NCBI GenBank assembly: GCA_018267385.1
Contig: JAFDYN010000010.1
Coordinates: 1 to 64,000, forward strand
Length of the DNA stretch: 64,000 bases
From: Bacteroidota bacterium
GTDB taxonomy: Bacteria; Bacteroidota; Bacteroidia; Chitinophagales; LD1
Direction: 5' to 3'
Below are positions 16,901-25,347 of the stretch, piece after piece; the stretch's first letter is position 1, and each line of letters opens with the position of its first letter. The translations under genes and the position numbers were made by a program. The notes beneath the pieces were generated by a model. That model made no database searches. It was given only the letters and a program-made list of their open reading frames with translations, and was not told where the DNA came from.

Positions 16901-19900
16901 GAGGTTGCTCGTGTTATCTACATTCAGCGTATCACATAGCTTTACAGTAGAGCTACCTCCTACGAGTGTCCAGTCAGTACCATAATACGCAAGATCGACA
17001 TCGATAGATAGGATACCAAACTTATAGCCGTTGGCATTATTCGAAATGTTTCCGCTCGGGTAGGTACCTGTATTGTAAAGGCTACCGGATCCGGATCCGG
17101 ATATAGCCCAGTCTCCAACGTAAAATTCAGAGCCCGGTTCAAAGTTTTCAATGCCGCCCCAAATCACGTGGCGATTATCAATGTATGGACTTTCTATATC
17201 AAATATGGAGCCCTTGCGTAGAATGAATTTAGCGCCGCTATTGATAGAGATCTGACCCCATAGAGACAGGTAGCCACCATTCAGCACCTCAAGGCTATCG
17301 CCAGAGGGGATGAAGTCTACAGATGGGGTGCCCGTAGCGCGGAGATCGAGCCAACCATTACTTTGCACTACAATGGTGTGATAAGCCTTACTGTCATTGC
17401 CTGCACCGTTCACATAGGTGCCTGGTGCTATGATGACCCGTGTGGGCGTAGTAGTAGCATTGGCCGGAGCCTTATCTCCCGGTGTGGTGCCCCAGGTGGT
17501 CCCATTGTAGTATTCCCAGTTATTGGTAGTACCGGCTGTATTATTAGCGGCCAGGGTAGTAGATGAGGATACTGACCGGTAGTCACCTGCACGGTACACG
17601 AAATTGAGCACAGTGAGTGTGGCATTAGAAGAGGTCACGGTGCCGCAGGTGCCAGTCACTACTACAGAGTAGATGCTGCCATCGTCTGTGAGTGCTGCTG
17701 ATGACAATGTGTAACTGGATGAGGTAGCACCGGAGATATTGACGCCACCCTTGCGCCACTGATAGGTGAGGCCGACGCCCGCTGCTGTGACGCTAAATGT
17801 AGCCGGGCTACCCACGCTCACCGTGGTATTAGCAGGCTGGGTGGTGATAGAGGTATTGGTATTGACAGTGACAGATGCAGAGCTCACAGCTCCTGCTGAT
17901 GGGCATCCGCTATTGATAGCACGCACATACATGGTACCCGAGCTGCTCAGTGTATAGGCTGTAGTGGTAGGGGAGGCGGTGCTGGTGCCCGAAGCCGCAG
18001 TCTCCCAGTAGAGTGAGGCAGACGGTGCGCTATAAGTCAGGGTAGTAGAGCCGCAGGCGGGATTGGATGCTACGGAGATGGTACCTGTAGGTGTAGATGG
18101 TACGCTATTGACTGTGACCGTCACAGATTGACGCGTTGCGCTCAGACAGGAGCCATTCTCACCCTGTACAAAGTAGGTATAGCTACCTGCTGCGAGAGAT
18201 GATGGCGTAGTGAGGTTATTGCCGGACACTGTGCCTGCAGGGGTGGTACCGGTAGTCACAGCACTGCCCCCGGTAGATGCGGTCCAGTAGGTGTAGGCGG
18301 TGGCCCCTGTGCTGCCCGCGCCTGTGATCGTAGCGGTAGACCCTGCGCATATGGCCGCAGGAGTGGCGCACGCAGGAGTGGTAGGCTGTGTAGTCAGTGT
18401 AGCTACTACAGCAGTCCTGCCCGATGTAGTACATCCTGCATTTGTCGCGTCTACATAGTAGGTAGTGGTAGAGGATATGGTCGGAGAGTAGCTATTGCCG
18501 GTAGCGATAGCAGTACCACCGCTGGATGCAGTATACCAATTGACCGTGCCGGCAGATGCCGTAGCGCCCAGTGTCACCGTACCACTACCGCAGGTAGTAC
18601 TGGCCGGCGTAGTGCCGGTGATGGTAGGCTGTGTACAGGTATTGGGTGTGACATAGATATCATCAAAGTTGATACGGTTATTACCGGATGCAGCCAGGTT
18701 CACAATCCGGAAGCGGACATTGCCGGTCAGGTTTACAGTGATGACCTGCGTAGAGAATGAGCCTGCCGGTGCAGTATATGTACTGCTCACAAAAGCTGTA
18801 AATGTGGAGCCGCCATCTGTAGAAGCCTCCAGCCTCCAGGTCGCGCTCGCATCTGAGCCGTACATACCGTGAGAGACCGTCACCGTACCGAGCCCGGTGG
18901 TCAGGTCAAAGTTCATTTTGATAAGGCCTGCCGAATTTACGCGTGCAGACTGGCTACCGTTCATAAGGTCGCTGGCACTGGTGCCGAGGAGCGCATTGCT
19001 GAAGTTCCAGCTACCGGCTGTGCATGTCACATTGGCTGCAGAATAAGCTGTCTTGGAGCCAGCTTCAAAATCTTCCCATACGGCAGGATTGACAGTCAGT
19101 GTAGCCGAGCCTGAGGTGGCAGCCGTACATGGCGTGGTGCCACTCACCACACAGCGGTACTGGTAGCCCGACATGGTAGTAGCAGTAGGATTGATGACCA
19201 GTGATGCGGTGGTCACGCCGCTATATGGAGAGCCATTGCTCAGGCTGGCCCAACCTGTGCCATCATTGTACTGCCACTGATAGCCGCCTATAGTGCCGGA
19301 GGCAGCTACAGTGAATGTCTTAGATCCACCTGCTGTCACCGTAGCAGATGTCGGTGCGGCGGTGATGTTGATAGCAGTATTGATAGTGATACTACCCGAG
19401 TTCACAGTATTGGCAGACCAGCAGGTACCATTGTAGGCGCGCGCATAGATGGTACCGGTAGCAGCCAGGGAGTAGCCAGTACTGGTAGCATAGGTAGTAC
19501 TTGTGCCACCTGCGGCAGTCTCCCAATAGATGCCCGATGATGGCGCACTGTAGCTCAGTGTAGCCGCTCCGCAGCTTGGATTAGCCGAGGCACTGATCGT
19601 GCCTGTAGGGTCAGCCGGCAGGGCATTGACAGTGATAGCACCGGATGGATTGCTCGTCACCGTGGTACATGGGCTATTGCCTGTCACTATACAGTAGTAG
19701 TAGTACGTACCTACCGTAGCCGGCAGGGTATAAGATGAGCCGGTAGCTCCTGTGATCAGTGTACCGGTCGTATTGTTATTGGCTGTATTGACATACCACT
19801 GATAGCCGACAGCATTGGATGCCGTGACTGATACAGAGGCAGGCGAGAAAGCCGTGCCTGCGCAAACAGTCTGTGCGGAGGTAGAGGGCTGAGCGGATAT

Positions 19901-22045
19901 CGATGGAGCAGCCACGATGGTGATGGCCTGCGAGGCAGTAGCTGTACAGCTGCCTAGTGTGGATGTCACAGTGTAGGTGCCGCTGCTGGAGTAGTTAGCG
20001 CTGGCGCTGCTGCCGCCACCACCTGACCACGCGTATGAAGTACCTGTGCCGGAGGCTGTCAGTGTCACACTGCTACAGCCCGGGGTAGTACCTGATATGG
20101 ATACCGTTGGATTAGTATTGACTGTCACGGCAGATGATGCTGTAGCAGTACAGCCACTCAGTGTAGAGGTGACCGTGTAGGTACCGCTGGAGGTGAATGT
20201 ATTAGCCGCAGTAGTGGTAGAGGTGCCGCCGGACCATACATACGAGCTACCCGTGCCGGAAGCCGTCAGTGATACCGACGCGCAAGCGGTGGTAGTGCCG
20301 GAGATAGACAGGGTCGGGTTGACCCTGATGGTCAGGTCTGTACCATTGTCACTGCCGGAGACTGCAGGTGTATTGCTCACCACGCGAATGCGGTAGGCGG
20401 TACCCGCAGAGGCGCCGGATGGTATGGTGACGGATATGGACTGGCTGCCTGAGCCATCAGATACGATGCTCTGCAGTGCTGTAGGACTGGCGAAGCTACC
20501 TGCAGCATCAGAAAGCTGTGCGGTGAAAGTGGCAGTAGGAAACGCAGATGAAGCACTGTAGGTGAAAGGTACTGATATGCCAGATACTCCCTGGCAGAAA
20601 GGTGAACCTGGTACCGTGCCTGTAGTGATCGAATTATTGGTCACGTTGATCTGGACCTCATTGCTGGTCACGGTATTGCTGCAAGGTGCGCCGTAGGTAG
20701 TCTGGCAGACTACATAGTAGGTACCAGCAGAACCAAAGTTTGGTGTATAGGTAGTAGAGGTAGCACCACTTATCGTATTGCCATACGGACCTCCCGATGC
20801 CGTACTATAGTACCACTGGCGGCTGGTGGGTGCGCTGGTACCTTCTGTCACTGTGAGCGTGTTGCCATTCACTCCAGCAGTGATGTTTTGGGTAGGTGTA
20901 GGGGCTATGGTAGTAGTAGAGGTATTCACATTGATGGCCTGAGATGCCGTAGCCGTGCAGGTGCCTAAAGTGGATGTGACTGTGTATGTGCCACTGCCGG
21001 AGTAGGTAGCGCTCGCGCTGCTACCACCACCTGCTGACCACGCATATCCGGTGCCAGTACCACTGGCCGTGAGTGTCACACTGGTACAACCCGGCGTAGT
21101 ACCGGATATGGACAGGGTAGGGTTGGGATTGACAGTGATGGACTGTGATGCTGTGGCCGTACATGAGCCCAGCGTAGAAGTGACGGTGTAAGTGCCGGTG
21201 GAGGAGAATGTATTGGCCGCCGTGTTTGTAGAACTGCCTCCTGACCACACGTAAGATGTACCTGTGCCGCTGGCTGTCAGTGATACTATACCACAGGCCG
21301 TAGTTGTACCTGATATGCTGAGGGTCGGGTTGCTATTCACCACAATGGCTTTCGAGGCTGAGGCAGTACAACCACTATTGGTGGCAGTCACTGAGTAGGT
21401 ACCTGAAGAAGAGTAGGTAGCCGTAGAGGTGCTGCCTCCACTGTTTGACCATACATAAGTATTACCACTGGTGCCAGATGCTGTGAGCGTGATAGATCCG
21501 CAGCCAGGAGTAGTGCCTGAAATTGATACGGTAGGTGTGGTACATCCCGAAGTTATACTTACATCGTCAATGGTAAGATTAACTGATCCCGACTTGGTAT
21601 ATGTCCATTTGACATAGCGACTCGTACTTAGAAGTGTAAACGGTCCATAGCTTGTACACGAGGTAGATAGAGTAATGGTGCCGCTCACAGTAGTCCACGT
21701 ACTGCCGTTAGATGACTCTTGTAACAGCAGGCTACAACCTGTAGGCGTTGCTGTAGCTTTTGTTGTAAATGAAACTGTACCTGCCTGGCTGCTAAAATTG
21801 ACAATATAATTATCTGCTGTCGTAGCGAATTTGCCGCCATCATTTGTCGAACAGGCAAAGGTCGTTGCATAATTACCTCCAGCGTTGTCTGTCCATCCTG
21901 TAGGTGTTGTTCCCCAAGCTGTCCTGGATAAAGGAAGTGTAGCTTGCGACCATCCGGTCAGACTCATAGCTACTAGAAAAAGGGTCATCAGAGATTTGCT
22001 AATAGATAAACCACAAGACTGTTGGAAGTCGATCTTCTTCTTCAT
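13925..22045 (-). CDS. Giant T9SS type A adhesin with Ig-like repeats
   Basis: A 2706-residue secreted surface protein. Residues 1-34 are a signal peptide (ends GWSQ/A). A jelly-roll-like module (about 40-165) precedes five closely related Ig-like repeats of about 68 residues (SISGTTPGC...TASGTG...YVWSGG...TYTVTSTLG.CTATASQ), three in tandem at 174-376 and two more near 575-715. More diverged Ig/PKD-like domains, a second jelly-roll (about 985-1130) and a long beta-helix-like stretch (about 1500-2450) follow. The C-terminal 80 residues are a type A sorting domain (IYPNPAAAQVTV, FTDVLGREVL, GVYHVTVKTGNSFFTKVL). The composition is rich in Ser, Thr and Gly. Export is by Sec then T9SS; adhesion is the likely role but no ligand can be named. 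The frame is intact throughout its 8.1 kb. Confidence 0.92.
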   Translation of the reverse strand: MKKKIDFQQSCGLSISKSLMTLFLVAMSLTGWSQATLPLSRTAWGTTPTGWTDNAGGNYATTFACSTNDGGKFATTADNYIVNFSSQAGTVSFTTKATATPTGCSLLLQESSNGSTWTTVSGTITLSTSCTSYGPFTLLSTSRYVKWTYTKSGSVNLTIDDVSITSGCTTPTVSISGTTPGCGSITLTASGTSGNTYVWSNSGGSTSTATYSSSGTYSVTATNSGCTASASKAIVVNSNPTLSISGTTTACGIVSLTASGTGTSYVWSGGSSTNTAANTFSSTGTYTVTSTLGSCTATASQSITVNPNPTLSISGTTPGCTSVTLTASGTGTGYAWSAGGGSSASATYSGSGTYTVTSTLGTCTATASQAINVNTSTTTIAPTPTQNITAGVNGNTLTVTEGTSAPTSRQWYYSTASGGPYGNTISGATSTTYTPNFGSAGTYYVVCQTTYGAPCSNTVTSNEVQINVTNNSITTGTVPGSPFCQGVSGISVPFTYSASSAFPTATFTAQLSDAAGSFASPTALQSIVSDGSGSQSISVTIPSGASAGTAYRIRVVSNTPAVSGSDNGTDLTIRVNPTLSISGTTTACASVSLTASGTGSSYVWSGGTSTTTAANTFTSSGTYTVTSTLSGCTATASSAVTVNTNPTVSISGTTPGCSSVTLTASGTGTSYAWSGGGGSSASANYSSSGTYTVTSTLGSCTATASQAITIVAAPSISAQPSTSAQTVCAGTAFSPASVSVTASNAVGYQWYVNTANNNTTGTLITGATGSSYTLPATVGTYYYYCIVTGNSPCTTVTSNPSGAITVNALPADPTGTISASANPSCGAATLSYSAPSSGIYWETAAGGTSTTYATSTGYSLAATGTIYARAYNGTCWSANTVNSGSITINTAINITAAPTSATVTAGGSKTFTVAASGTIGGYQWQYNDGTGWASLSNGSPYSGVTTASLVINPTATTMSGYQYRCVVSGTTPCTAATSGSATLTVNPAVWEDFEAGSKTAYSAANVTCTAGSWNFSNALLGTSASDLMNGSQSARVNSAGLIKMNFDLTTGLGTVTVSHGMYGSDASATWRLEASTDGGSTFTAFVSSTYTAPAGSFSTQVITVNLTGNVRFRIVNLAASGNNRINFDDIYVTPNTCTQPTITGTTPASTTCGSGTVTLGATASAGTVNWYTASSGGTAIATGNSYSPTISSTTTYYVDATNAGCTTSGRTAVVATLTTQPTTPACATPAAICAGSTATITGAGSTGATAYTYWTASTGGSAVTTGTTPAGTVSGNNLTTPSSLAAGSYTYFVQGENGSCLSATRQSVTVTVNSVPSTPTGTISVASNPACGSTTLTYSAPSASLYWETAASGTSTASPTTTAYTLSSSGTMYVRAINSGCPSAGAVSSASVTVNTNTSITTQPANTTVSVGSPATFSVTAAGVGLTYQWRKGGVNISGATSSSYTLSSAALTDDGSIYSVVVTGTCGTVTSSNATLTVLNFVYRAGDYRSVSSSTTLAANNTAGTTNNWEYYNGTTWGTTPGDKAPANATTTPTRVIIAPGTYVNGAGNDSKAYHTIVVQSNGWLDLRATGTPSVDFIPSGDSLEVLNGGYLSLWGQISINSGAKFILRKGSIFDIESPYIDNRHVIWGGIENFEPGSEFYVGDWAISGSGSGSLYNTGTYPSGNISNNANGYKFGILSIDVDLAYYGTDWTLVGGSSTVKLCDTLNVDNTSNLTYAVSMMSHTSSPTVTVGRLNHNSGYLALAACFSGSATQTLNITENLSSKGNGALTLFHNGGGSATNATVNLTGDLTVASTVLFDNEAATGTSSFNYNNTSTTQYLDVATQPVTIPMNILSGANVALRNNNLDVTCYSGTSAAITVKTGGTLDFGFAANNTTALVIKKSISGGTNTFVTEQGSTLKITSPDGIQQLSGTLGNVQFTNSNKTFNQLATFWYTGHANQVTGDAITTSSNGKQIIIDLLNKSLSVTLTQSTGLTNATTISATGGKLDIRKGQFLETATAYITGSTGTLTMAAGTLYQIPALSTSSSDLIPRMDGVSNAYTLNGGTIELAGAGAQTLRGNRTYYNVKFSGSNIYGTDYKNLSTDATINDSLIVSSANTVVNCVDGSGGAVSFLGNGGLIMDGGRIMIRNLSTTQPVLTGTTIPYSLTGGTVEFYGSNGTAHQVLRGTDGNSNTISYYNVDINADAANTTDYNVGPAASFAVKGNFNVYSPAVFQLDETENVTGTGNFAINAGATFKYGSPNGIKTSGTTTSDGNIRISGTRTFSSSASYGFVGNGDMVSGNGLPSSMVNIYVQKSGTSDIVTLTNTANASGVIAFTKGRISTGSNELVASSTSTSAITGHGLNKYVIGNLRRYVGASGAYDFPVGNTSYYDLGNISFNGQSGITSLLGYFTTGQSGTAPSISTCQINGSKINDYLNNGFWTFTPNSTMAGGTYDVTLNAMGYSNAPTAANQMGVIKRSNASFPWLGCGLLNGSAQSSAYGSHSNATQSISGGVATAVRTGVTGFSDFAIGLHQTNTPLPVTLMYLTATVQDDRYIILEWATASEINNSGFQVERSTDGIAFEPIAWVDGSGNSNSMIKYATDDRQVATGTIYYYRLKQVDYDGKYEYSNIVSASLTGSNNGITIHNIYPNPAAAQVTVDIVAATETPVAISFTDVLGREVLSTQWQLRAGYNDRRFDIAALADGVYHVTVKTGNSFFTKVLTIAK
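19905..20325 (-). repeat. Two Ig-like repeat units, second block
   Basis: Two consecutive coding repeats of about 205 bp inside the giant adhesin. They begin SISGTTTACASVSL and SISGTTPGCSSVTL and closely match the three units of the first block. The separation of the blocks by a different domain suggests an ancient block duplication. Boundaries are approximate. Confidence 0.7.
20918..21526 (-). repeat. Three tandem Ig-like repeat units, first block
   Basis: Residues 174-376 of the adhesin are three head-to-tail copies of an approximately 68-residue unit (SISGTTPGCGSITL, SISGTTTACGIVSL, SISGTTPGCTSVTL). At DNA level the copies share long stretches, making this a likely site of unequal recombination and length variation. 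Confidence 0.8.
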
Positions 22046-22071
22046 GAGGGATGTTTGAAATTTAGGAGGCG

Positions 22072-22098
22072 CAAAACTACTAACAATATCCCTGCCAA
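22072..22098 (-). promoter_or_regulatory. Promoter of the giant adhesin
   Basis: On the minus strand TTG (22098-22096) is followed after 16 bp by TAGTTTTG (22079-22072), a perfect TAnnTTTG. The -7 element ends 26 bp before the ATG at 22045, giving a leader of about 20 nt. Confidence 0.55.
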
Positions 22099-22159
22099 CG
22101 AAGGTAATCCGGCTTTTTTTTGGGGTAATTCGCCGCTTTTAGCGGGTCAATGGTTAAAA

Positions 22160-22176
22160 CTTAACACAGTGTTAAG
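22160..22176. promoter_or_regulatory. 17-bp perfect palindrome, candidate operator
   Basis: CTTAACAC-A-GTGTTAAG: 8-bp arms around a single central base, 62 bp upstream of the adhesin's -33 element. No T-run follows on either strand, so it is unlikely to be a terminator. The symmetry suits a dimeric DNA-binding protein of unknown identity. Confidence 0.4.
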
Positions 22177-22278
22177 ACGCTGATAATGAGGGCGTGACGA
22201 ATGTTAATTTACTATATCTAAATATATAACTTGTTTATGTCCTATCCACTATACCACATTTCCAGAAAATCGGACAGT

Positions 22279-23880
22279 CTAGGCCACTATTTCGTCCAGT
22301 CTTTGGGATAGGGTTTTAACAATTGGTCCGGCTTTGGCCGGTATCTGATCCATGGCATATTCACTCAGGGCGGTGATCGTGAGAGAGGGATTCACGCCGA
22401 GATTGCAAGGCATGATGGAGCCATCGAGGATGTAGAAATTGTCATAGCCGTGCACACGGAAGTTTTCATCTACTACACCCTCTTCGCGCGTCAGGCCTAT
22501 AGGGCAGCCGCCCAGGATATGCGCTGTAGATGCAAGTGAGAAGAAGACCTCGCTAAAGGCATTTTGCGGTACGCCATTCACTTTGGCAGCGTAGCGATAG
22601 AGTGTCTCTTGTCCTATAGGTATGAAGCTCGGTACCTTCTGCCCGCTGTCATTTACCATAGACATGCTGCCCCTGCGCCATACCATGCGCATAGAGTTTT
22701 CGAGCTCCTGCATGATGAGGAAGATGATAGACGTACGTGCTATGTTGCCATTGAATATCGTGCGTAGAAACTGTATGGGATGGGTGATGAGATTGCCGAG
22801 CATTTTGGCAGTGCGCACCGGTGCGGGGCCATCTCCCGCGGCCATCACACCCAGCTTCTGCATAGCGCCCGATCCATCGGGAAATTTGCAGAGCTCGATG
22901 TGGGTCTTTTCGTCCGGGTCAAAGATCGAGTTGATAGCTATACCATGATTCAGCTTGCGGTCTGCAGATACGATGCCACTCAGCATCTCAGAGTTGGTCA
23001 GGATATTCTCACCCAGCCGGTCCGACAGGTGGGTCAGCGTACCGGTCTCATACTTCATACGGAGCAGCAGGTCCATCGTGCCCAGCACACCTCCGCTCAT
23101 CACGAGGCCACGGCTGCGATATATTTTCCGGCGTTTATTAAACCATGACGTGCTGCACTCCGTGTGGATCAGGTACTCGCCGTCTATGTGCTCTATCTTT
23201 GTGACCAGTGTCTCAGCGAGTATCTCCGCACCGAACATATGCTCCGCAAACCAGAGGTAATTTTTATCCAGCGTATTTTTTGCGTTTTCGCGGCAGCCTA
23301 CCATACAGGCCGCACACTCAGTGCAGCCTTTGCGCAAGGGACCCAGGCCCTTGAAGTAGGGGTCTTTTTCTTCGCCGGGCCGGCCCAGGTATACACCGAC
23401 ATAGTCCACGTGGCCGTATGTATCAGAGCGGCCCATGTCAGCAGCCACCTCTTTCAGCACGCGGTCCTCTTCATATTCCCTATTGTATTTGGCAGAGCCT
23501 AGCATAAACCTGGCCTGCTCATAGTACGGCGCGAGCGTTGTTTTCCAGTCTTTGATATGAGACCATATCTTATTGGTATAAAAACTCGGCTTGGGCATCA
23601 TATGCGTATTGGCATATACCAGGGAGCCGCCACCTACACCTACACCCGACAGGATAAAGACCTGCCGGAAGAAAGTGAGCTTTTGTATGCCGAAGCACTT
23701 GACCAGTGGCATCCAGAGGTATTTGGCTACATTCCAGTTGGTCCTGGCGTAGTCTTCGTTTCGCCAGCGTTTGCCTTTCTCTATCACGAGCACTTTGTAG
23801 CCCTTCTCTGAGAGGCGCATGGCCGAGACCGAACCGCCAAAGCCGGAGCCGATCACGATATAGTCAAATGTGTCAGACAT
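22279..23880 (-). CDS. GMC-family FAD oxidoreductase (cholesterol-oxidase-like)
   Basis: A 533-residue flavoenzyme of the glucose-methanol-choline family, oxidising an alcohol (sterol or long-chain type by subgroup). The dinucleotide-binding motif GSGFGGS is at 11-17, the GMC flavin-loop GVGVGGGSLVYAN at 79-91, and the C-terminal active-site region has AHILGGCPIG and NPSLTITALSEYAM, with the conserved His in 'STAHILGG' and the Asn in 'LGVNPSLT'. An unusual C186-x2-C189-x2-C192-x3-C196 cluster sits in the middle (GCTECAACMVGC). No signal peptide is seen, so it is cytoplasmic or membrane-associated. It starts 36 bp from the divergent small frame at 23917. The substrate is unknown. Confidence 0.92.
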   Translation of the reverse strand: MSDTFDYIVIGSGFGGSVSAMRLSEKGYKVLVIEKGKRWRNEDYARTNWNVAKYLWMPLVKCFGIQKLTFFRQVFILSGVGVGGGSLVYANTHMMPKPSFYTNKIWSHIKDWKTTLAPYYEQARFMLGSAKYNREYEEDRVLKEVAADMGRSDTYGHVDYVGVYLGRPGEEKDPYFKGLGPLRKGCTECAACMVGCRENAKNTLDKNYLWFAEHMFGAEILAETLVTKIEHIDGEYLIHTECSTSWFNKRRKIYRSRGLVMSGGVLGTMDLLLRMKYETGTLTHLSDRLGENILTNSEMLSGIVSADRKLNHGIAINSIFDPDEKTHIELCKFPDGSGAMQKLGVMAAGDGPAPVRTAKMLGNLITHPIQFLRTIFNGNIARTSIIFLIMQELENSMRMVWRRGSMSMVNDSGQKVPSFIPIGQETLYRYAAKVNGVPQNAFSEVFFSLASTAHILGGCPIGLTREEGVVDENFRVHGYDNFYILDGSIMPCNLGVNPSLTITALSEYAMDQIPAKAGPIVKTLSQRLDEIVA

Positions 23881-23916
23881 TTATTTGCTAGTTTTACTTG
23901 CGTCAAAATTGAACTG

Positions 23917-24102
23917 ATGACAATTTCCCAAATCACAAAAGAAGTGCCTCAGCTCATCGGCTCTTTGCCTGGCGAAATAGCATATGAGCTGATGCCGCTG
24001 CTGAAAGATATACAAAATAGCAGGGTAGGCGAAGCGGCCAGGGAAAAAGCCAAACCCATCTCTGCGGTTAACAGGCCATTGCCAGATAAATTGGCTCAAT
24101 AA
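23917..24102 (+). CDS. Small 61-residue protein, possible NUDIX N-terminal remnant
   Basis: A 61-residue frame diverging from the GMC oxidoreductase and 69 bp upstream of the DAHP synthase gene. It is soluble and partly helical; 'IGSLPGEIAYELMPL' recalls the 'LPGxxAQxxM' opening of CoA pyrophosphatase-type NUDIX proteins of this phylum, but no NUDIX box follows. It may be a real small protein, a truncated relic, or chance. No promoter or Shine-Dalgarno is clear. Confidence 0.4.
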   Translation: MTISQITKEVPQLIGSLPGEIAYELMPLLKDIQNSRVGEAAREKAKPISAVNRPLPDKLAQ

Positions 24103-24171
24103 ATTATCTTTTCCAAATTTAGCACGCTGATAATCGTCTTCATAAGCGGTAATCAGGATATACAGATAAAA

Positions 24172-25257
24172 ATGAATCCACCTCTCGATATAGCACCTTT
24201 CACCTCCTGGAGCGGAGGCAAGCTGCCACTGGTCATAGCCGGCCCATGTAGTGCAGAAACCGAAGACCAGGTACTGCAAACAGTAAAGCGCATGGTGGCT
24301 GCATCAGACGGTATAAGCATGATACGCGCCGGTGTATGGAAACCGCGCACAAGACCTAACTCTTTTGAGGGGGTCGGTGCTATAGGACTGCCGTGGGTCA
24401 AGGCTGCGGGCAATGCCGTGGGCCTGCCTGTGACAGTAGAAGTGGCAAACTCCGGCCACGTAGAGCTGGCGCTGAAAAATGAAATTGACGTGCTATGGAT
24501 AGGTGCACGTACTACAGTGTCTCCATTTATAGTACAGGAGATAGCGGAGGCGCTGCGTGGCATAGACATACCGGTCATGATCAAAAATCCGGTCAATCCT
24601 GACCTGCAGCTGTGGCTAGGCGCCATAGAGCGCTTCACGCAGATAGGGATCACTAAGATCGCGGCGATACATCGGGGTTTCTCTACCTATGAGAAGTCTG
24701 CCTACCGCAACCCACCCATGTGGGAGATACCTATAGAACTGCGGCGGCGGTACCCGCAGATACCGATCATAGTAGACCCCTCTCATATGGGTGGTACGCG
24801 CGACCTCATTTATCCCCTTTCTCAGCAGGCTATGGATATGGGGTTTGATGGCCTGATGATAGAGACGCATATCAATCCGGACAAAGCCTGGAGCGATGCA
24901 AAGCAGCAGGTCACTCCGGAGGCACTTGGCGCTATCCTACGAGACCTTGTGGTCAGACAGCCACATCTGGAGCATAATGAGTTTCACACACTGCACGAGC
25001 TGCGCGCCAAAGTGGATCGTATAGATGACTATATCATAGAGATGCTGGCCGAGCGTATGGGTATCAGTGAGCAGATAGGCCAGTTCAAAAAGGATCATGA
25101 TCTGGCAATCCACCAGAGTGAGCGCTGGGCAGCTATCGTCAAGCGCGCCCTGGCCAATGGCAAGACAGGTGGGTTGACTGAGGATTTTATCCTCAAATTA
25201 TTTCAGCAGATACATAACGAAAGCATCATACATCAGGGCAAGGTGATGGGGAAATAA
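24172..25257 (+). CDS. Bifunctional DAHP synthase / chorismate mutase
   Basis: A 361-residue fusion catalysing the first step of the shikimate pathway (phosphoenolpyruvate plus erythrose 4-phosphate to DAHP) and, further on, chorismate to prephenate. The N-terminal type I-beta-like DAHP synthase domain (about 1-265) shows AGPCSAE (23-29), 'GVWKPRTRPNSFEGVG', 'IGARTTVSPF', the metal/substrate segment 'IVDPSHMGG' and 'MIETHINPDKAWSDAKQQ'. The C-terminal AroQ-type chorismate mutase helix bundle (about 272-355) shows 'LRAKVDRIDDYIIEMLAERM' and 'IGQFKKDHDLAIHQSERW'. This domain order is well known in Bacteroidota. It would supply tyrosine and phenylalanine precursors, and it lies just upstream of a probable phenolic natural-product cluster, though a functional link is only inferred. 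Confidence 0.95.
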   Translation: MNPPLDIAPFTSWSGGKLPLVIAGPCSAETEDQVLQTVKRMVAASDGISMIRAGVWKPRTRPNSFEGVGAIGLPWVKAAGNAVGLPVTVEVANSGHVELALKNEIDVLWIGARTTVSPFIVQEIAEALRGIDIPVMIKNPVNPDLQLWLGAIERFTQIGITKIAAIHRGFSTYEKSAYRNPPMWEIPIELRRRYPQIPIIVDPSHMGGTRDLIYPLSQQAMDMGFDGLMIETHINPDKAWSDAKQQVTPEALGAILRDLVVRQPHLEHNEFHTLHELRAKVDRIDDYIIEMLAERMGISEQIGQFKKDHDLAIHQSERWAAIVKRALANGKTGGLTEDFILKLFQQIHNESIIHQGKVMGK

Positions 25258-25347
25258 AGTTATGGCAATTGCCCATCCCCCGGCGGCATAGAGTTTGAAG
25301 CCTTTTATGCGAAGACAAGTATTTGTAAACGCATAAAAAGTGAAATC

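Noticed and set aside
19905-21526. Regular repeats in the adhesin gene considered as a CRISPR array
   Set aside because: The period is about 205 bp, the repeats are in-frame coding units, and there are no short unique spacers or cas genes.
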